From: JAAXTT01 sp964530215
Lineage (GTDB): Bacteria; Bacillota; Desulfotomaculia; Desulfotomaculales; Desulfocucumaceae
Length of the DNA stretch: 15,165 bases
Direction: 5' to 3'
NCBI GenBank assembly: GCA_964530215.1
Contig: CAZHAJ010000032.1
Coordinates: forward strand, 1 to 15,165
Shown: positions 1 through 8,095 of the stretch, piece by piece
Numbering within the stretch: position 1 is the stretch's first letter
Layout of the letters: each line of letters begins with the position of its first letter
Made by a program: the position numbers and the translations under genes
The notes under the pieces: model-generated
What the model was told of the DNA's origin: nothing
The model's input: only the letters and a program-made list of their open reading frames with translations
The model's database searches: none

Positions 1-412
1 ACTATATTTTATCTAGATTTCTAAGGATATTTCAGAGGACACCGTTTACAAATTTAACCGCTCCCGGATGACCGAATCGCCTAGCCTGATTGGCAGCTTC
101 ATTGACTGCTGCAGAAGGTGGGACGCGGTCCATAAACATGATCTGATAAACACCTAGTCTTAAAATGTTCCTTATCCAAGACGATTGTTTGCTCATGGGT
201 TGATTTATATGTTTTTGCAGTATCCAGTCCAGGGTATTCAGTGACCTTAGTGAGCCATAGACAAGCTCTGTAGTAAAGGCTTTATCTAAAATCACAGGCC
301 TATGAATCTCCAGCATTTTATCTAATGCCAGATTTGCATAGGCCTTTTCAATATCCACATCCTTTAAAACAAGCAGCGCCAAATCCCTTGCACTATATTT
401 ACCCTTGTTTAT
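1..412 (-). pseudogene. rsmB: Broken rsmB (16S rRNA m5C967 methyltransferase), N-terminal NusB-like part
   Basis: The translated frame reads as the NusB-like N-terminal domain of RsmB/Sun: an ARDLALLVLKDV start, AYANLAL, FTTELVYGSLR, LRLGVYQIMFMDRVPPSAAVNEA and KFVNGVL. Intact RsmB is roughly 430-450 residues, with a C-terminal SAM-dependent methyltransferase domain that modifies a cytosine of 16S rRNA. Here the frame is interrupted by TGA at 32-34, where the family has Arg (VNGVLRN), so CGA to TGA is the simplest change. It is interrupted again by TAG at 2-4. The family-like N-terminus begins at an ATA codon (410-412) behind a GGCGGTGG-like site, and no ATG or GTG lies between the upstream in-frame TGA (428-430) and a poorly placed TTG at 382. 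The gene follows DUF116 in the priA-def-fmt operon, where rsmB normally sits. The rest lies off the left edge. I infer a decayed gene; a stand-alone NusB-like fragment starting at TTG 382 is less likely. Confidence 0.72.
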
Positions 413-1218
413 ATCGGTCCACCGCCTTCATTTTTTACTTCTTCGTCAAAGAAGAACTCTAAAGATTCACATAATTTTTCCAAGTCAACACAGGTATTAT
501 GACAGGGACCATTTGGTCTTTCATTAGTAACTCCCAACACCGGCAACGGACTAGAATCTTGAATTCCGCTGGTTAAATCCCTCTCACAGGCCACAGCCAC
601 CACAGCCTTAGGTCTATGGTCTTTAATATACTTTCTGGCTAGGGTGCCCCCGGTTGCTACCCCCACTTTGATTTGATACTTATCACTTATATTCAAAATT
701 TCTCCGATGGGACAAGCCCCACATCTTCTGCAGTTGCTAATCTCCACAGTTATTTTGTGTGGACATTTATTATTTTGCAGGCAGTGGGGAACCAGCAGCA
801 GTATTTGCTCGGGCTTTAGCTTGTAACTGGCAACCCTCACCATCTGGTTATTTACTTCAATAAAAGAGCTCTTAATTTTGTTGACGTCAATCCTGAAAAT
901 CTTACCTATACCGATTATTAGCGGGAAAAATGTATTAACAGCTAGCCTAATGGGTGTTTGAAATATCCGAAGTCTTTTTGAAGTAAATAGATTCATTAAC
1001 ATACCGGCCATACCCAAAAATGCTGTAAAAACAGCCAACCCCAATACTATTGCCAATAACACCACTAATAACTGATTCATAAGAGATTGCCCCGGGTTGA
1101 AAATAAAAAACCAAAGAGCGTAAGAAATCAAACCCACTGCTATTACACTCCCTGCCAACAAACCAAGGAATAGTCTCTTTCTGGCATCACTATTCAAATA
1201 TGATACATTGATTTTCAC
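409..1218 (-). CDS. DUF116 family membrane-anchored cysteine-rich protein
   Basis: This 269-residue protein begins at GTG, about six bases after a GGGAGGC ribosome site, 21 bases downstream of fmt. Two hydrophobic segments (about residues 17-40 and 46-72), plus a weaker one near 92-108, should anchor it in the membrane with the C-terminal domain on one face. That domain carries a cysteine pattern typical of DUF116: C146-x5-C152-PHK, C163-xx-C166-xx-C169-P, C211 in VACERDL, and C239-xxx-C243 in GPCHNTC. Such spacing suggests a metal or iron-sulfur site, but that is inference. The family has no established function that I know of. It is found in the fmt-rsmB interval of several Clostridia, so it probably shares the transcript of the priA-def-fmt genes. 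The start is supported by the ribosome site and by a plausible N-terminus (MKINVSYLNS). Confidence 0.85.
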   Translation of the reverse strand: MKINVSYLNSDARKRLFLGLLAGSVIAVGLISYALWFFIFNPGQSLMNQLLVVLLAIVLGLAVFTAFLGMAGMLMNLFTSKRLRIFQTPIRLAVNTFFPLIIGIGKIFRIDVNKIKSSFIEVNNQMVRVASYKLKPEQILLLVPHCLQNNKCPHKITVEISNCRRCGACPIGEILNISDKYQIKVGVATGGTLARKYIKDHRPKAVVAVACERDLTSGIQDSSPLPVLGVTNERPNGPCHNTCVDLEKLCESLEFFFDEEVKNEGGGPI

Positions 1219-1239
1219 CCGGCAGCCTCCCTTCTCATG

Positions 1240-2199
1240 TCATTCTTGCCCCAATACCGTTCCGGAATTAATTTTTATTCCCCTGAGAAAACTCTTGATA
1301 TCCATTCTTTTTCCACCTTCCAACTGGACTTCCAATACCTCAAGGAAAATATCCCCACACTTGACGATGATTCTCAATCCGTTTATATTGACAAGTTGTC
1401 CCTCCTTGATTGCACATCTTGAGAAATCTTTGTCAAGGTAATTCTCGTCAAATTCCCCTGTTTTCCATATTTTAAAAATCTTTTTGTCAAGCTTGGTTCT
1501 TGCTCCCGGCCAGGGGTCTAAACTGCGAATTTTATTGTTTATTTGGCCGGCAGGTTTGTTCCAATTAATTATTTCATCATCCCTAGTTAAAGGTGGTGCA
1601 TATGTTGCTTCCTTAGGGTTCTGGGGAATTGCTTTAAGCTTACCGCAATATATTTGTTCAATAGCTTCTACTAAGAGATCTGCTCCCATCTGGGACAGTC
1701 GATCATACAGTGAACCAAAGTTTTCCTGGGGGAAGATCGGAGTAACAGCTTGAAGAAGGATGTCACCGGTATCCAGTCCTTGGTCCATCTTCATAATTGT
1801 GATTCCAGTTTCCTTTTCACCGCTCATAATAGCTCGCTGGATGGGAGCTGCCCCCCTGTATTTTGGCAATAGAGAGGCATGAACATTTATACAGCCAAAC
1901 CTCGGCAGATCTAATAGCGACTTTGGTAAAATCCGGCCAAATGCTGCCACAATCACAAAATCCGGCTTAATATCTTTCATTATATCAATAAAGGATTCTT
2001 CTTTTATGCTTTCAGGCTGATAAACAGTCAAACCCAATTCCAGCGCAGTTTTTTTCACCGGACAGGGTAAAACCTTCCTTCCTCTGCCCTTAGGACGATC
2101 CGGTTGGGTGATCACCGCATTCACCTTCATCCCCTGACGAACCAATGCAATTAAACTGTTAACTGCAAAATCAGGAGTTCCCATAAAAACAATATTCAT
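1240..2199 (-). CDS. fmt: Methionyl-tRNA formyltransferase
   Basis: Fmt transfers the formyl group from 10-formyl-tetrahydrofolate to Met-tRNA(fMet), making the initiator tRNA for translation. The 319-residue length is usual for the family. The N-terminal Rossmann-type catalytic domain opens with MNIVFMGTPDFAV. It holds the folate/catalytic segment INVHASLLPKYRGAAPIQ, with N105 and H107, and D143 in the motif MDQGLDTGDIL. These correspond to the known Asn-His-Asp catalytic triad. The C-terminal tRNA-binding barrel follows (IRSLDPWPGARTKL, then a stretch ending in GTVLGQE). The start is an ATG preceded by AAGGAGAG at suitable spacing. It lies 50 bases downstream of def in the usual def-fmt order, so addition and removal of the formyl group are encoded together. 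Confidence 0.97.
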   Translation of the reverse strand: MNIVFMGTPDFAVNSLIALVRQGMKVNAVITQPDRPKGRGRKVLPCPVKKTALELGLTVYQPESIKEESFIDIMKDIKPDFVIVAAFGRILPKSLLDLPRFGCINVHASLLPKYRGAAPIQRAIMSGEKETGITIMKMDQGLDTGDILLQAVTPIFPQENFGSLYDRLSQMGADLLVEAIEQIYCGKLKAIPQNPKEATYAPPLTRDDEIINWNKPAGQINNKIRSLDPWPGARTKLDKKIFKIWKTGEFDENYLDKDFSRCAIKEGQLVNINGLRIIVKCGDIFLEVLEVQLEGGKRMDIKSFLRGIKINSGTVLGQE

Positions 2200-2249
2200 T
2201 GATTACTCTCCTTGCTGACAACTAATCATCTTGATAGCCCTCTTGAACA

Positions 2250-2708
2250 TTAGCTGTTCTCTCTGCGGATATTTTTTGCAAGATCCACGAATAAGATACC
2301 GTTTAAGTGGTCTATTTCATGTTGTAATGCTCTGGCCAAGTAACCTTCCGCCTGAACCTCGATTTTCTCACCATGACGGTTTAATCCCTCTACCCTAATA
2401 TTATCTGCCCTGACAACATCTCCAATGATTTCCGGGAGACTTAAACAACCCTCCACATCAATAGCCTCTCCCTGGGAGTCAATAATTTGAGGGTTAATGA
2501 ACTCCAGCAAACCCTCTCCCACATCCACCACTATTACCCTTTTAGACACCCCTATCTGAGGCGCAGCCAAGCCTACCCCTTTATACGCATACATGGTGTC
2601 GCTCATATTGTCAAGAAGCTTTGCAATATTGGATGTTATCTTGGTGACTTCCTTTGCCCTCTCTCGCAAAACATCATCACCTTCAAGTACCACTTTATAT
2701 ACTGCCAA
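2250..2708 (-). CDS. def: Peptide deformylase
   Basis: Def removes the N-formyl group from nascent proteins at the ribosome exit. All three family motifs are intact in this 152-residue protein. They are GVGLAAPQIG (residues 44-53), EGCLS (86-90, with metal ligand C88) and HEIDH (130-134, with ligands H130 and H134 and catalytic E131). The short form, without the insertions seen in Bacillus YkrB-type enzymes, matches the compact deformylases common in Clostridia. Translation starts at TTG: an AGGGAGGAA site lies five bases upstream and no better start is available. The gene sits between priA (56 bases upstream) and fmt (50 bases downstream), the standard Firmicute arrangement. Confidence 0.97.
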   Translation of the reverse strand: MAVYKVVLEGDDVLRERAKEVTKITSNIAKLLDNMSDTMYAYKGVGLAAPQIGVSKRVIVVDVGEGLLEFINPQIIDSQGEAIDVEGCLSLPEIIGDVVRADNIRVEGLNRHGEKIEVQAEGYLARALQHEIDHLNGILFVDLAKNIRRENS

Positions 2709-2764
2709 GATAATTCCTCCCTATCCTTAAGTATTAAACATAATTTATTGTCTTAAGTAAAACT

Positions 2765-5017
2765 CTACATTAGATTCTGGGGATCAATATCCACCACGAA
2801 GCCATTATCTTTTTGTTGTTTAACTTTACTGTGCTCAATAGCAACCATTAGAATCTCCTTCAGTAATTTGCCGCTTTTTGATTTAATCACTAAATGATAC
2901 CTATATCGGTCTTTAATCTTTGAGATATTTGCCGCAGATGGACCCAAAACTTCAATTAGACCGTTATAATCAGGCAGTTGTGCCGTTTTATTAATTGTTA
3001 CTGCTAATTTTTCCGCCATCTCGGTTACTGTTTCGACATCCTTCCCGGACACTAAAACTCTCGCCAGCCTTGTAAAGGGAGGATACCTCATCTTCTTGCG
3101 AATATTGATTTCATGTTGAAAAAAACTCGTGTAATCATGTTTTGATGCAAACACAATGGAATAATGTTTAGGAGTAAAAGTCTGTACCAATACTTCCCCA
3201 CCTAATTTCCCCCTGCCCGTTCTGCCTGCTACCTGGGCAATTAATTGAAATGTTCTCTCTGCTGCCCTAAAATCCGGCATGTGCAAGGATGTATCAGCAT
3301 TAACTACACCCACCAGCGTAACATCAGGTACATCCAAACCTTTAGCCACCATCTGAGTGCCTATTAAAATGTCGGCTTTACCATCCTGAAAACTGTTTAA
3401 TATTTTGGCATGGGAACCTTTCCTGCCGGTTGTATCACTGTCCATGCGAAGTATGCCAGCCTCAGGAAAATGCTTTTTTATTTCCAGTTCAAGCCTTTGA
3501 GTACCTGCACCGAAACGCTCCACCAGCTTGCTTCCACAATCGGGACAATATTCACCCTGGAAAACAGCATTGCAGTAGTGACAAGATAGGTGTCCCGCAA
3601 CGTGATAAGTTAAAGAAATATCACAATGAGAACACTTCATAACAAGACCACACTCCCTGCATACCACCAAGGTAGCATATCCTCTTCGGTTTAGAAAAAG
3701 CACTATCTGTTCCTTGCGTTCAAGCCTTTCTTTTATAGCATCAATCAATGTTCCACTCAATATCCCGGGATTTCCTTTTTTTAGCTCTTCCTTCATATCA
3801 ATGAGTTGTACCAAAGGCAAAGCACGTTCTTCAACTCTATTTAACATGGTCAGAAGACGGTATGGTCCCCCGGACAAAGCCCTCTGATAAGACTCCAAAG
3901 AGGGAGTGGCACTTCCCAATACTGCCACTGCATTATGTTGACTAATCAATTTTAAAGCCACATCTCTGGCATGATAGCGGGGTGTTTCTTCCTGTTTATA
4001 TGATGGTTCATGCTCTTCATCCACTATTACCAACCCCAGATTGCTCAAAGGTGCAAAGGCAGCAGAGCGGGTGCCCAAAATTACCGAAGCCTCTCCATCC
4101 GCTATCCTGTTCCACTCATCATATCTTTCTCCGTCAGACAGCCTGCTGTGCAGTACCGCTACCTGCTCACCAAAATAACCTTTATATTGAATAACCATCT
4201 GAGGAGTAAGGGCTATTTCCGGCACCATTACCAATATTCTTTTTCCGGCGGATAAAGCATGAATAATTGACCGAATATAAACCTCCGTCTTTCCGCTGCC
4301 CGTCACTCCGAAGAGCAGAAACACTTTTGGCTTCCAATGTTTCATTGCACTTATTATCTCTTTTAAAGCCGCGTCCTGCTCTGAGGTCAGCTTATACTTA
4401 TGCTGTTTAATAGTCTGTATTTTGGGATATGGGTTTCGGCGCACTTTTATTTCCCTATGCTGCAATAAACCCATAGAAACCATTTTACCCACCACTGTTT
4501 CCGAAGCGCCCGCCAAAACAGCCAATTGTCGGCGGGTAAGTCCCGGATTTTCCTTAGCAACCTGCCAAACCTGCCTGCTTTTTACCGCCCGATCACTAAA
4601 ATTTAGTTCGGTAACTCCGGACGCTGGGTATAAACCCTTTATCTTTTTCGGACCGGTACCACGTATTCTGGGAGATATAATGGTTTGCAAAGCTGAAACC
4701 AGGGTGCATAAATAATACTCAGAAAGCCATCGGGCTAAACTCAACTGCTGAGGAGTAAATACCGGACCTGTATCCAGAACATCTTCAATATTTTTAACCT
4801 CAATTTCTTCCGCAAGAAATTTAAGGTCAGAATTGATCTCCAAAACATATCCTGTTATTTTTCTTCTTCCGAAGGATATCAAAACAATGCTGCCCACTGT
4901 GACCAAATCAGATAACTTAGAAGGAATGCCGTAATGATAACTGCGGTCAACACCCCTGGAATCTATATCCACCAGTACTTCTGCATATAGTTCGGCTGCC
5001 AGCTTATTCAACGGCAA
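2765..5017 (-). CDS. priA: Primosomal protein N' (replication restart helicase PriA)
   Basis: PriA recognises abandoned replication forks and D-loops, unwinds DNA 3' to 5' and starts primosome assembly. The 750-residue protein has the full layout. An N-terminal DNA-binding domain (about 1-110) contains VDSRGVDRSYHYGIP-type sequence and LARWLSEYYLC. It is followed by a winged-helix linker (about 140-195). Helicase lobe 1 has Walker A GVTGSGKT (237-244) and a DEEH box (333-336). Two zinc-binding groups follow, with eight cysteines at 453, 456, 462, 465, 479, 482, 491 and 494. Lobe 2 contains DILIGTQMVAKGLDVPDVTLV and the QVAGRTGRG motif. No key residue is missing. TTG is the best start, because AAAGGGCG lies five bases upstream. 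It is the first gene of the def-fmt operon. Any promoter must lie in the 84-base AT-rich gap before pxpC, but I cannot place it firmly. Confidence 0.97.
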   Translation of the reverse strand: MPLNKLAAELYAEVLVDIDSRGVDRSYHYGIPSKLSDLVTVGSIVLISFGRRKITGYVLEINSDLKFLAEEIEVKNIEDVLDTGPVFTPQQLSLARWLSEYYLCTLVSALQTIISPRIRGTGPKKIKGLYPASGVTELNFSDRAVKSRQVWQVAKENPGLTRRQLAVLAGASETVVGKMVSMGLLQHREIKVRRNPYPKIQTIKQHKYKLTSEQDAALKEIISAMKHWKPKVFLLFGVTGSGKTEVYIRSIIHALSAGKRILVMVPEIALTPQMVIQYKGYFGEQVAVLHSRLSDGERYDEWNRIADGEASVILGTRSAAFAPLSNLGLVIVDEEHEPSYKQEETPRYHARDVALKLISQHNAVAVLGSATPSLESYQRALSGGPYRLLTMLNRVEERALPLVQLIDMKEELKKGNPGILSGTLIDAIKERLERKEQIVLFLNRRGYATLVVCRECGLVMKCSHCDISLTYHVAGHLSCHYCNAVFQGEYCPDCGSKLVERFGAGTQRLELEIKKHFPEAGILRMDSDTTGRKGSHAKILNSFQDGKADILIGTQMVAKGLDVPDVTLVGVVNADTSLHMPDFRAAERTFQLIAQVAGRTGRGKLGGEVLVQTFTPKHYSIVFASKHDYTSFFQHEINIRKKMRYPPFTRLARVLVSGKDVETVTEMAEKLAVTINKTAQLPDYNGLIEVLGPSAANISKIKDRYRYHLVIKSKSGKLLKEILMVAIEHSKVKQQKDNGFVVDIDPQNLM

Positions 5018-5101
5018 TTACGCCCTTTCGTTTTACCCATATATCCTATAATTATAACATATCGTCAATATACCAAGAAAATCTGTATTTAAGATTTTTT
5101 C

Positions 5102-6043
5102 CTACCGTCTTTTCTGCTCTTTTTTGAAACGTTCTATCCCACTCACTTTACCTCTATATAAATCTGTTGCTTCATTGAGACTTATTGACCTAAAAAAAAT
5201 CTTATCTCCTGGCTTAAAATGGGCAAAAAGACATATATCCACACTAATCACAGTGGCGATAACCGGATATCCTCCCGTTGTCTGTCTATCCTTTAGAAGA
5301 ATTGTAGGTATCCCCTCACCATCCACCTGAACAGCCCCCAAAGGCACCCCCTGGGAAAATATCGACAGATTGCCTGAATTTTCTACAATGGGACCTTCTA
5401 AACGGCAACCCATTCGATCGCATTGCATACCTATGCGGTATTCTGAGTTTAAAAATACTTGATTTGCCCCATGACTGAAATATTCCCCCGAACCCCTAAT
5501 AACACGTACTTCTTGGGGATAAAAAATCTTTGTTCTTAATTCGTCAGGCACCTCTACATTAGGTTTACCGGGAATACTGATTACTGCAAGCATATCCCCG
5601 GCTCTCAATTCCCTGCCATTATAACCTCCCAGACCCGCTCTCAAAAGCGTGGATGCACTGGACATTATTGATGGGCAGACCAATCCACCGGCAAAACATA
5701 CATATGCTCTACACCCTTTTTTAATCCCCGACAAGGTAAGAACCGACCCCTTTTTAACTTTGACCGTTTTCCACATGGGACATGATTTGCCGTCCAAAAT
5801 GGGCAAAAGATCTCCCCCGGTTATGCAGATATATTCGGTATCATTAAATTCCAGTTTAAGTCCCGGTAAAGTACATTCCAAACCAGGAGCATTTGCAGCA
5901 TTTCCCAGGGCAATATTGCCTAAGCTGAAAGAAATAGGATCCATTGCTCCGGAATTGGGCACACCCTTTTCTTGATATCCATATCTACCTAAATCTTGGA
6001 TGGTGGTTAACGGTCCTCCCTCAATAACCTTGATTTTACCCAA
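5102..6043 (-). CDS. pxpC: 5-oxoprolinase subunit C (KipA family)
   Basis: PxpC is one of three subunits that together hydrolyse 5-oxo-L-proline to glutamate at the cost of ATP, repairing a spontaneous breakdown product of glutamine and glutamate. The 313-residue protein belongs to the KipA/allophanate hydrolase subunit 2-like family. Seen motifs are TIQDLGRYGYQEKGVPNSGAMD (residues 14-35), ITGGDL near 74, RAYVCFAGGL near 112 and a late YRIGMQCDRMGCRLEG block, all typical of the family. The TTG start lies inside the end of pxpB (8-base overlap) with GGAGGGA five bases upstream, which implies translational coupling. It ends the pxpABC operon; 84 bases separate it from priA. In Bacillus subtilis the KipI/KipA pair was first described as regulating a sporulation kinase. 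The pxpA linkage here favours the enzyme role. Confidence 0.94.
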   Translation of the reverse strand: MGKIKVIEGGPLTTIQDLGRYGYQEKGVPNSGAMDPISFSLGNIALGNAANAPGLECTLPGLKLEFNDTEYICITGGDLLPILDGKSCPMWKTVKVKKGSVLTLSGIKKGCRAYVCFAGGLVCPSIMSSASTLLRAGLGGYNGRELRAGDMLAVISIPGKPNVEVPDELRTKIFYPQEVRVIRGSGEYFSHGANQVFLNSEYRIGMQCDRMGCRLEGPIVENSGNLSIFSQGVPLGAVQVDGEGIPTILLKDRQTTGGYPVIATVISVDICLFAHFKPGDKIFFRSISLNEATDLYRGKVSGIERFKKEQKRR

Positions 6044-6743
6044 TCAATTCCCTCCATGCATCGGGGTTTACATCATTAAAGCGTATTTCCTTACCCATAG
6101 GCTTAAAAATTACCTTGTCTCCAGTTTTTAGCAAAAACTCCCCTTTATCCTGTTTGAAAAGCTTAATTGGTGTGCGTCCTATTATCTGCCAGCCTCCCGG
6201 ACTGGCCATACTGTATATACCGCTCTGTCTCCCTGCAACACCAACAGAACCACTGGAAACAAAAGCTCGGGCTTCTCTTCTGCGGCCCGTGGCTATCTTG
6301 TTATCAACAAACCCTAAATATGGGAACCCCGGAAGAAAACCAATCATATATACATGGTATTCGGTAGAGCAATGCAATTTTATAACTTCTTCAGGAGTAA
6401 TACCTTTTACCCCTGCAATATACTCCAAGTCGGGACCATATTGTCCGCCATAAAAGACAGGAATTGTCACCGTCCTAGCTACAACATTTAAATCATGGTG
6501 CCTTAGTTCTAATAGCAATTCGTTTATCTGATTTGATAATTGCCAAAAATCTGTAATTGCCAGATCAAAGTAAATTATCAGACTGCAAAATGCAGGAACA
6601 GTTTCAATGATTCCGTCAATTTTTCGCTGCTCCAGCAGCAAAAGCAACCCATATATGTGTTTGTTTAATTCAGGATTCACGGGGACATCCCACTCTAATA
6701 ATAATGCGGAATCTCCGGCAGGCTTTAATAATGGCTTTATCAT
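6036..6743 (-). CDS. pxpB: 5-oxoprolinase subunit B (KipI family)
   Basis: PxpB is the second subunit of the ATP-dependent 5-oxoprolinase and acts with PxpC. The 235-residue protein shows family signatures in order: PAGDSALLLEW near the N-terminus, IPVFYGGQYGPDLE (about 94-107), HVYMIGFLPGFPYLG (130-144), and GSVGVAGRQSGIY followed by SPGGWQIIGRTP (165-192). The conserved His and the GFxPGFxYLG loop are intact. The start is ATG with AAGGGTGA about five bases upstream. It lies 10 bases after the pxpA stop and overlaps pxpC by 8 bases, so the three genes must be one transcript. Nothing looks truncated. It could equally be annotated kipI, but the complete pxpA-B-C order makes oxoproline degradation the better call. 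Confidence 0.95.
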   Translation of the reverse strand: MIKPLLKPAGDSALLLEWDVPVNPELNKHIYGLLLLLEQRKIDGIIETVPAFCSLIIYFDLAITDFWQLSNQINELLLELRHHDLNVVARTVTIPVFYGGQYGPDLEYIAGVKGITPEEVIKLHCSTEYHVYMIGFLPGFPYLGFVDNKIATGRRREARAFVSSGSVGVAGRQSGIYSMASPGGWQIIGRTPIKLFKQDKGEFLLKTGDKVIFKPMGKEIRFNDVNPDAWRELIG

Positions 6744-6753
6744 ATTATCACCC

Positions 6754-7533
6754 TTAAATAAATTCTTGCATGGGAATTACCGAAACACCTTGCATAGCAA
6801 GACTTTCTCGTATCATTTCAGCTAGTGCAACAGCACCTACCGTATCCCCATGAAGACAAACTGTATCTGCTTGCACCCTTAAAATAGCTCCGTCGGCACT
6901 CTTAATTTCTCCTCTGACAATTTCCGAGATCCTATCCAACACCATTTGGGGATTATCCATAACTGCCCCAGGCTTATTCCTTGGAACCAGTGAGCCATCC
7001 CTGGTGTAAGCTCTATCAGCAAAAACCTCCCCTGCAACCCGGACACCACTTTCAACAGCCAATTTGTACATCACCGATGCCCATGGGGCAACTAATATTA
7101 AACTGCTGTCCAGCTTACTGACTGCTCGAAATACTTCTCTTGAAAGCTGTTCATCATAAGCAACCTTATTGTATAACGCACCATGCAACTTGATATGCTT
7201 AACCTTAAGTCCCCAGTAACCCGCTAAAAAATCCATGGCGCCCCATTGGTATAGCAAATATGCTTCCAGCTCTTCCGGGGTAATTTCGATATCTCGCCGG
7301 CCAAAGCCCAAGGGATCCGGATAACCGGGATGAGCACCCACCTGAACATTATTTTTCTTGCACAACTCGGCCATTTTAAGCATCTTTAAAGGATCGCCTG
7401 CATGAAAACCGCAAGCAATGTTCGCAGAAGTAATACTTTTAATAATCCTTTTTTCACTTGGCTCTTCTTTAAAACCATAAGTTTCGCCTATATCACAATT
7501 TAAATCGATGACCTTAGTTTTTTTTTGCTCCAT
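6754..7533 (-). CDS. pxpA: 5-oxoprolinase subunit A (LamB/YcsF family)
   Basis: PxpA is the subunit of the LamB/YcsF fold, thought to work with PxpB and PxpC to convert 5-oxoproline and ATP to glutamate. Conserved blocks are DLNCDIGE (residues 10-17), SANIACGFHAGDP (36-48), VGAHPGYPDPLGFGRR, VKHIKLHGALYN, EVFADRAYTRDGSLVPR and VCLHGDT near the C-terminus. The length is 259 residues, close to the usual 250-257. I place the start at ATG 7533 rather than the in-frame GTG nine bases upstream, because an AAGGTGG ribosome site overlaps that GTG and sits five bases before the ATG. It is the first gene of the pxpABC operon, with a promoter candidate about 70 bases upstream. It is transcribed divergently from the DUF1540 gene. 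Confidence 0.95.
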   Translation of the reverse strand: MEQKKTKVIDLNCDIGETYGFKEEPSEKRIIKSITSANIACGFHAGDPLKMLKMAELCKKNNVQVGAHPGYPDPLGFGRRDIEITPEELEAYLLYQWGAMDFLAGYWGLKVKHIKLHGALYNKVAYDEQLSREVFRAVSKLDSSLILVAPWASVMYKLAVESGVRVAGEVFADRAYTRDGSLVPRNKPGAVMDNPQMVLDRISEIVRGEIKSADGAILRVQADTVCLHGDTVGAVALAEMIRESLAMQGVSVIPMQEFI

Positions 7534-7599
7534 TTTTACCACCTTGCTAGCCGGCTAAAGTATTTTACATTTCTTGCTTAAACAAGCATCTGTTCTACC

Positions 7600-7628
7600 A
7601 TTATATATAGCCCCTTTGTTTCCGTCCA
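7600..7628 (-). promoter_or_regulatory. Sigma-A-like promoter for pxpABC
   Basis: Read on the minus strand, TGGACG (7628-7623, four of six consensus bases) is followed after 17 bases by a perfect TATAAT (7605-7600). Transcription would begin near 7593, giving a leader of about 60 bases before the pxpA ribosome site. A small inverted repeat in this leader (TGCTT-AAAC-AAGCA on the plus strand, near 7575-7588) might form a weak hairpin. The placement is inferred from sequence match only. Confidence 0.5.
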
Positions 7629-7709
7629 TAGATGAAGACTCTCCATGTATCATAATAAAGGAAAAGTGAAAGAATACCTTAAAGAATACGTAATGAAAGG
7701 AGTGAATCG

Positions 7710-7958
7710 ATGAACCAGCATATCCACTGTATCGTACATGATTGTCATTATTGGCAGCAAGGCAACAAATGCAAAGCAAACGAAATACTTGTATCCACTG
7801 ATGGATTTGGTGCAAGTCAACCAGATCGCATTGATGCTACCATGGCCTCCCAGTTATCCACTCAAGCAGCAGGCAGTTGCATGGCCACCTGCTGTAAAAC
7901 TTATGTAGCCAAAGATTCAGATGCTGTTGATTCAGATCAGGTTACCAAAATAAACTAA
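7710..7958 (+). CDS. DUF1540 cysteine-rich small protein
   Basis: This 82-residue protein fits the DUF1540 pattern: an N-terminal I-x-C-x4-C pair (C7, C12), Y/W residues, C21 followed by KANEI, then a distal GSCMATCCKTYV block (C57, C61, C62). The six cysteines suggest a small metal-binding or disulfide-stabilised domain. The family is common in Clostridia and has no settled function. The ATG start is supported by AAAGGAG about seven bases upstream. The region between the two cysteine clusters is rich in Ser, Thr, Ala and Gln and probably forms a loop. No signal peptide or membrane segment is present. It is a single-gene unit, divergent from pxpA and closed by a terminator hairpin 17 bases after its stop. 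Confidence 0.85.
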   Translation: MNQHIHCIVHDCHYWQQGNKCKANEILVSTDGFGASQPDRIDATMASQLSTQAAGSCMATCCKTYVAKDSDAVDSDQVTKIN

Positions 7959-7974
7959 ATTTATAAAAACGCTG

Positions 7975-8003
7975 ATAGCCCCTGATTTTTTTTCAGGGGC
8001 TAT
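7975..8003 (+). terminator. Hairpin terminator of the DUF1540 gene
   Basis: A perfect 11-bp stem (ATAGCCCCTGA at 7975-7985 pairing with TCAGGGGCTAT at 7993-8003) closes a loop of seven Ts, 17 bases after the stop codon. The tail after the stem (TGTAATTAAT) is a poor U-tract, so efficiency may be modest. The GC-rich stem and its position still make a terminator the natural reading. Confidence 0.68.
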
Positions 8004-8095
8004 TGTAATTAATATAGAACAATGGACATGCTTTGCTAACAATCCTTGCTTAATAGGATGTTATGTCACAAATATGAATACTTTGTAGAAAAAGC

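Noticed and set aside
5040..5068. Possible priA promoter on the minus strand: TTGACG, 17 bases, GATATA.
   Set aside because: The -10 matches only about half of consensus, and the nearby perfect TATAAT lies at the wrong distance from any -35. A promoter is likely in this gap, but its position cannot be fixed.
5078..5098. AAAATCT-gtattta-AGATTTT hairpin followed by Ts, resembling a terminator between pxpC and priA.
   Set aside because: The stem is only 7 bp and almost all A/T, and the T-run is on the plus strand where no gene ends. For minus-strand pxpC transcription there is no U-tract after the stem.
7533..7542. GTG start of pxpA nine bases upstream of the chosen ATG.
   Set aside because: The ribosome site AAGGTGG overlaps this GTG, so it must serve the downstream ATG.
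7646..7680. Sporulation sigma-type promoter upstream of the DUF1540 gene (TGTATC ... GAATACCTT).
   Set aside because: The spacing and the -10-like segment do not fit sigma-F/G or sigma-E patterns well enough.
7555..7815. Minus-strand open frame of 86 codons across the pxpA-DUF1540 gap.
   Set aside because: It lies antisense to the DUF1540 gene and the shared promoter region, has no ribosome site, and its translation is low-complexity and aromatic-rich.
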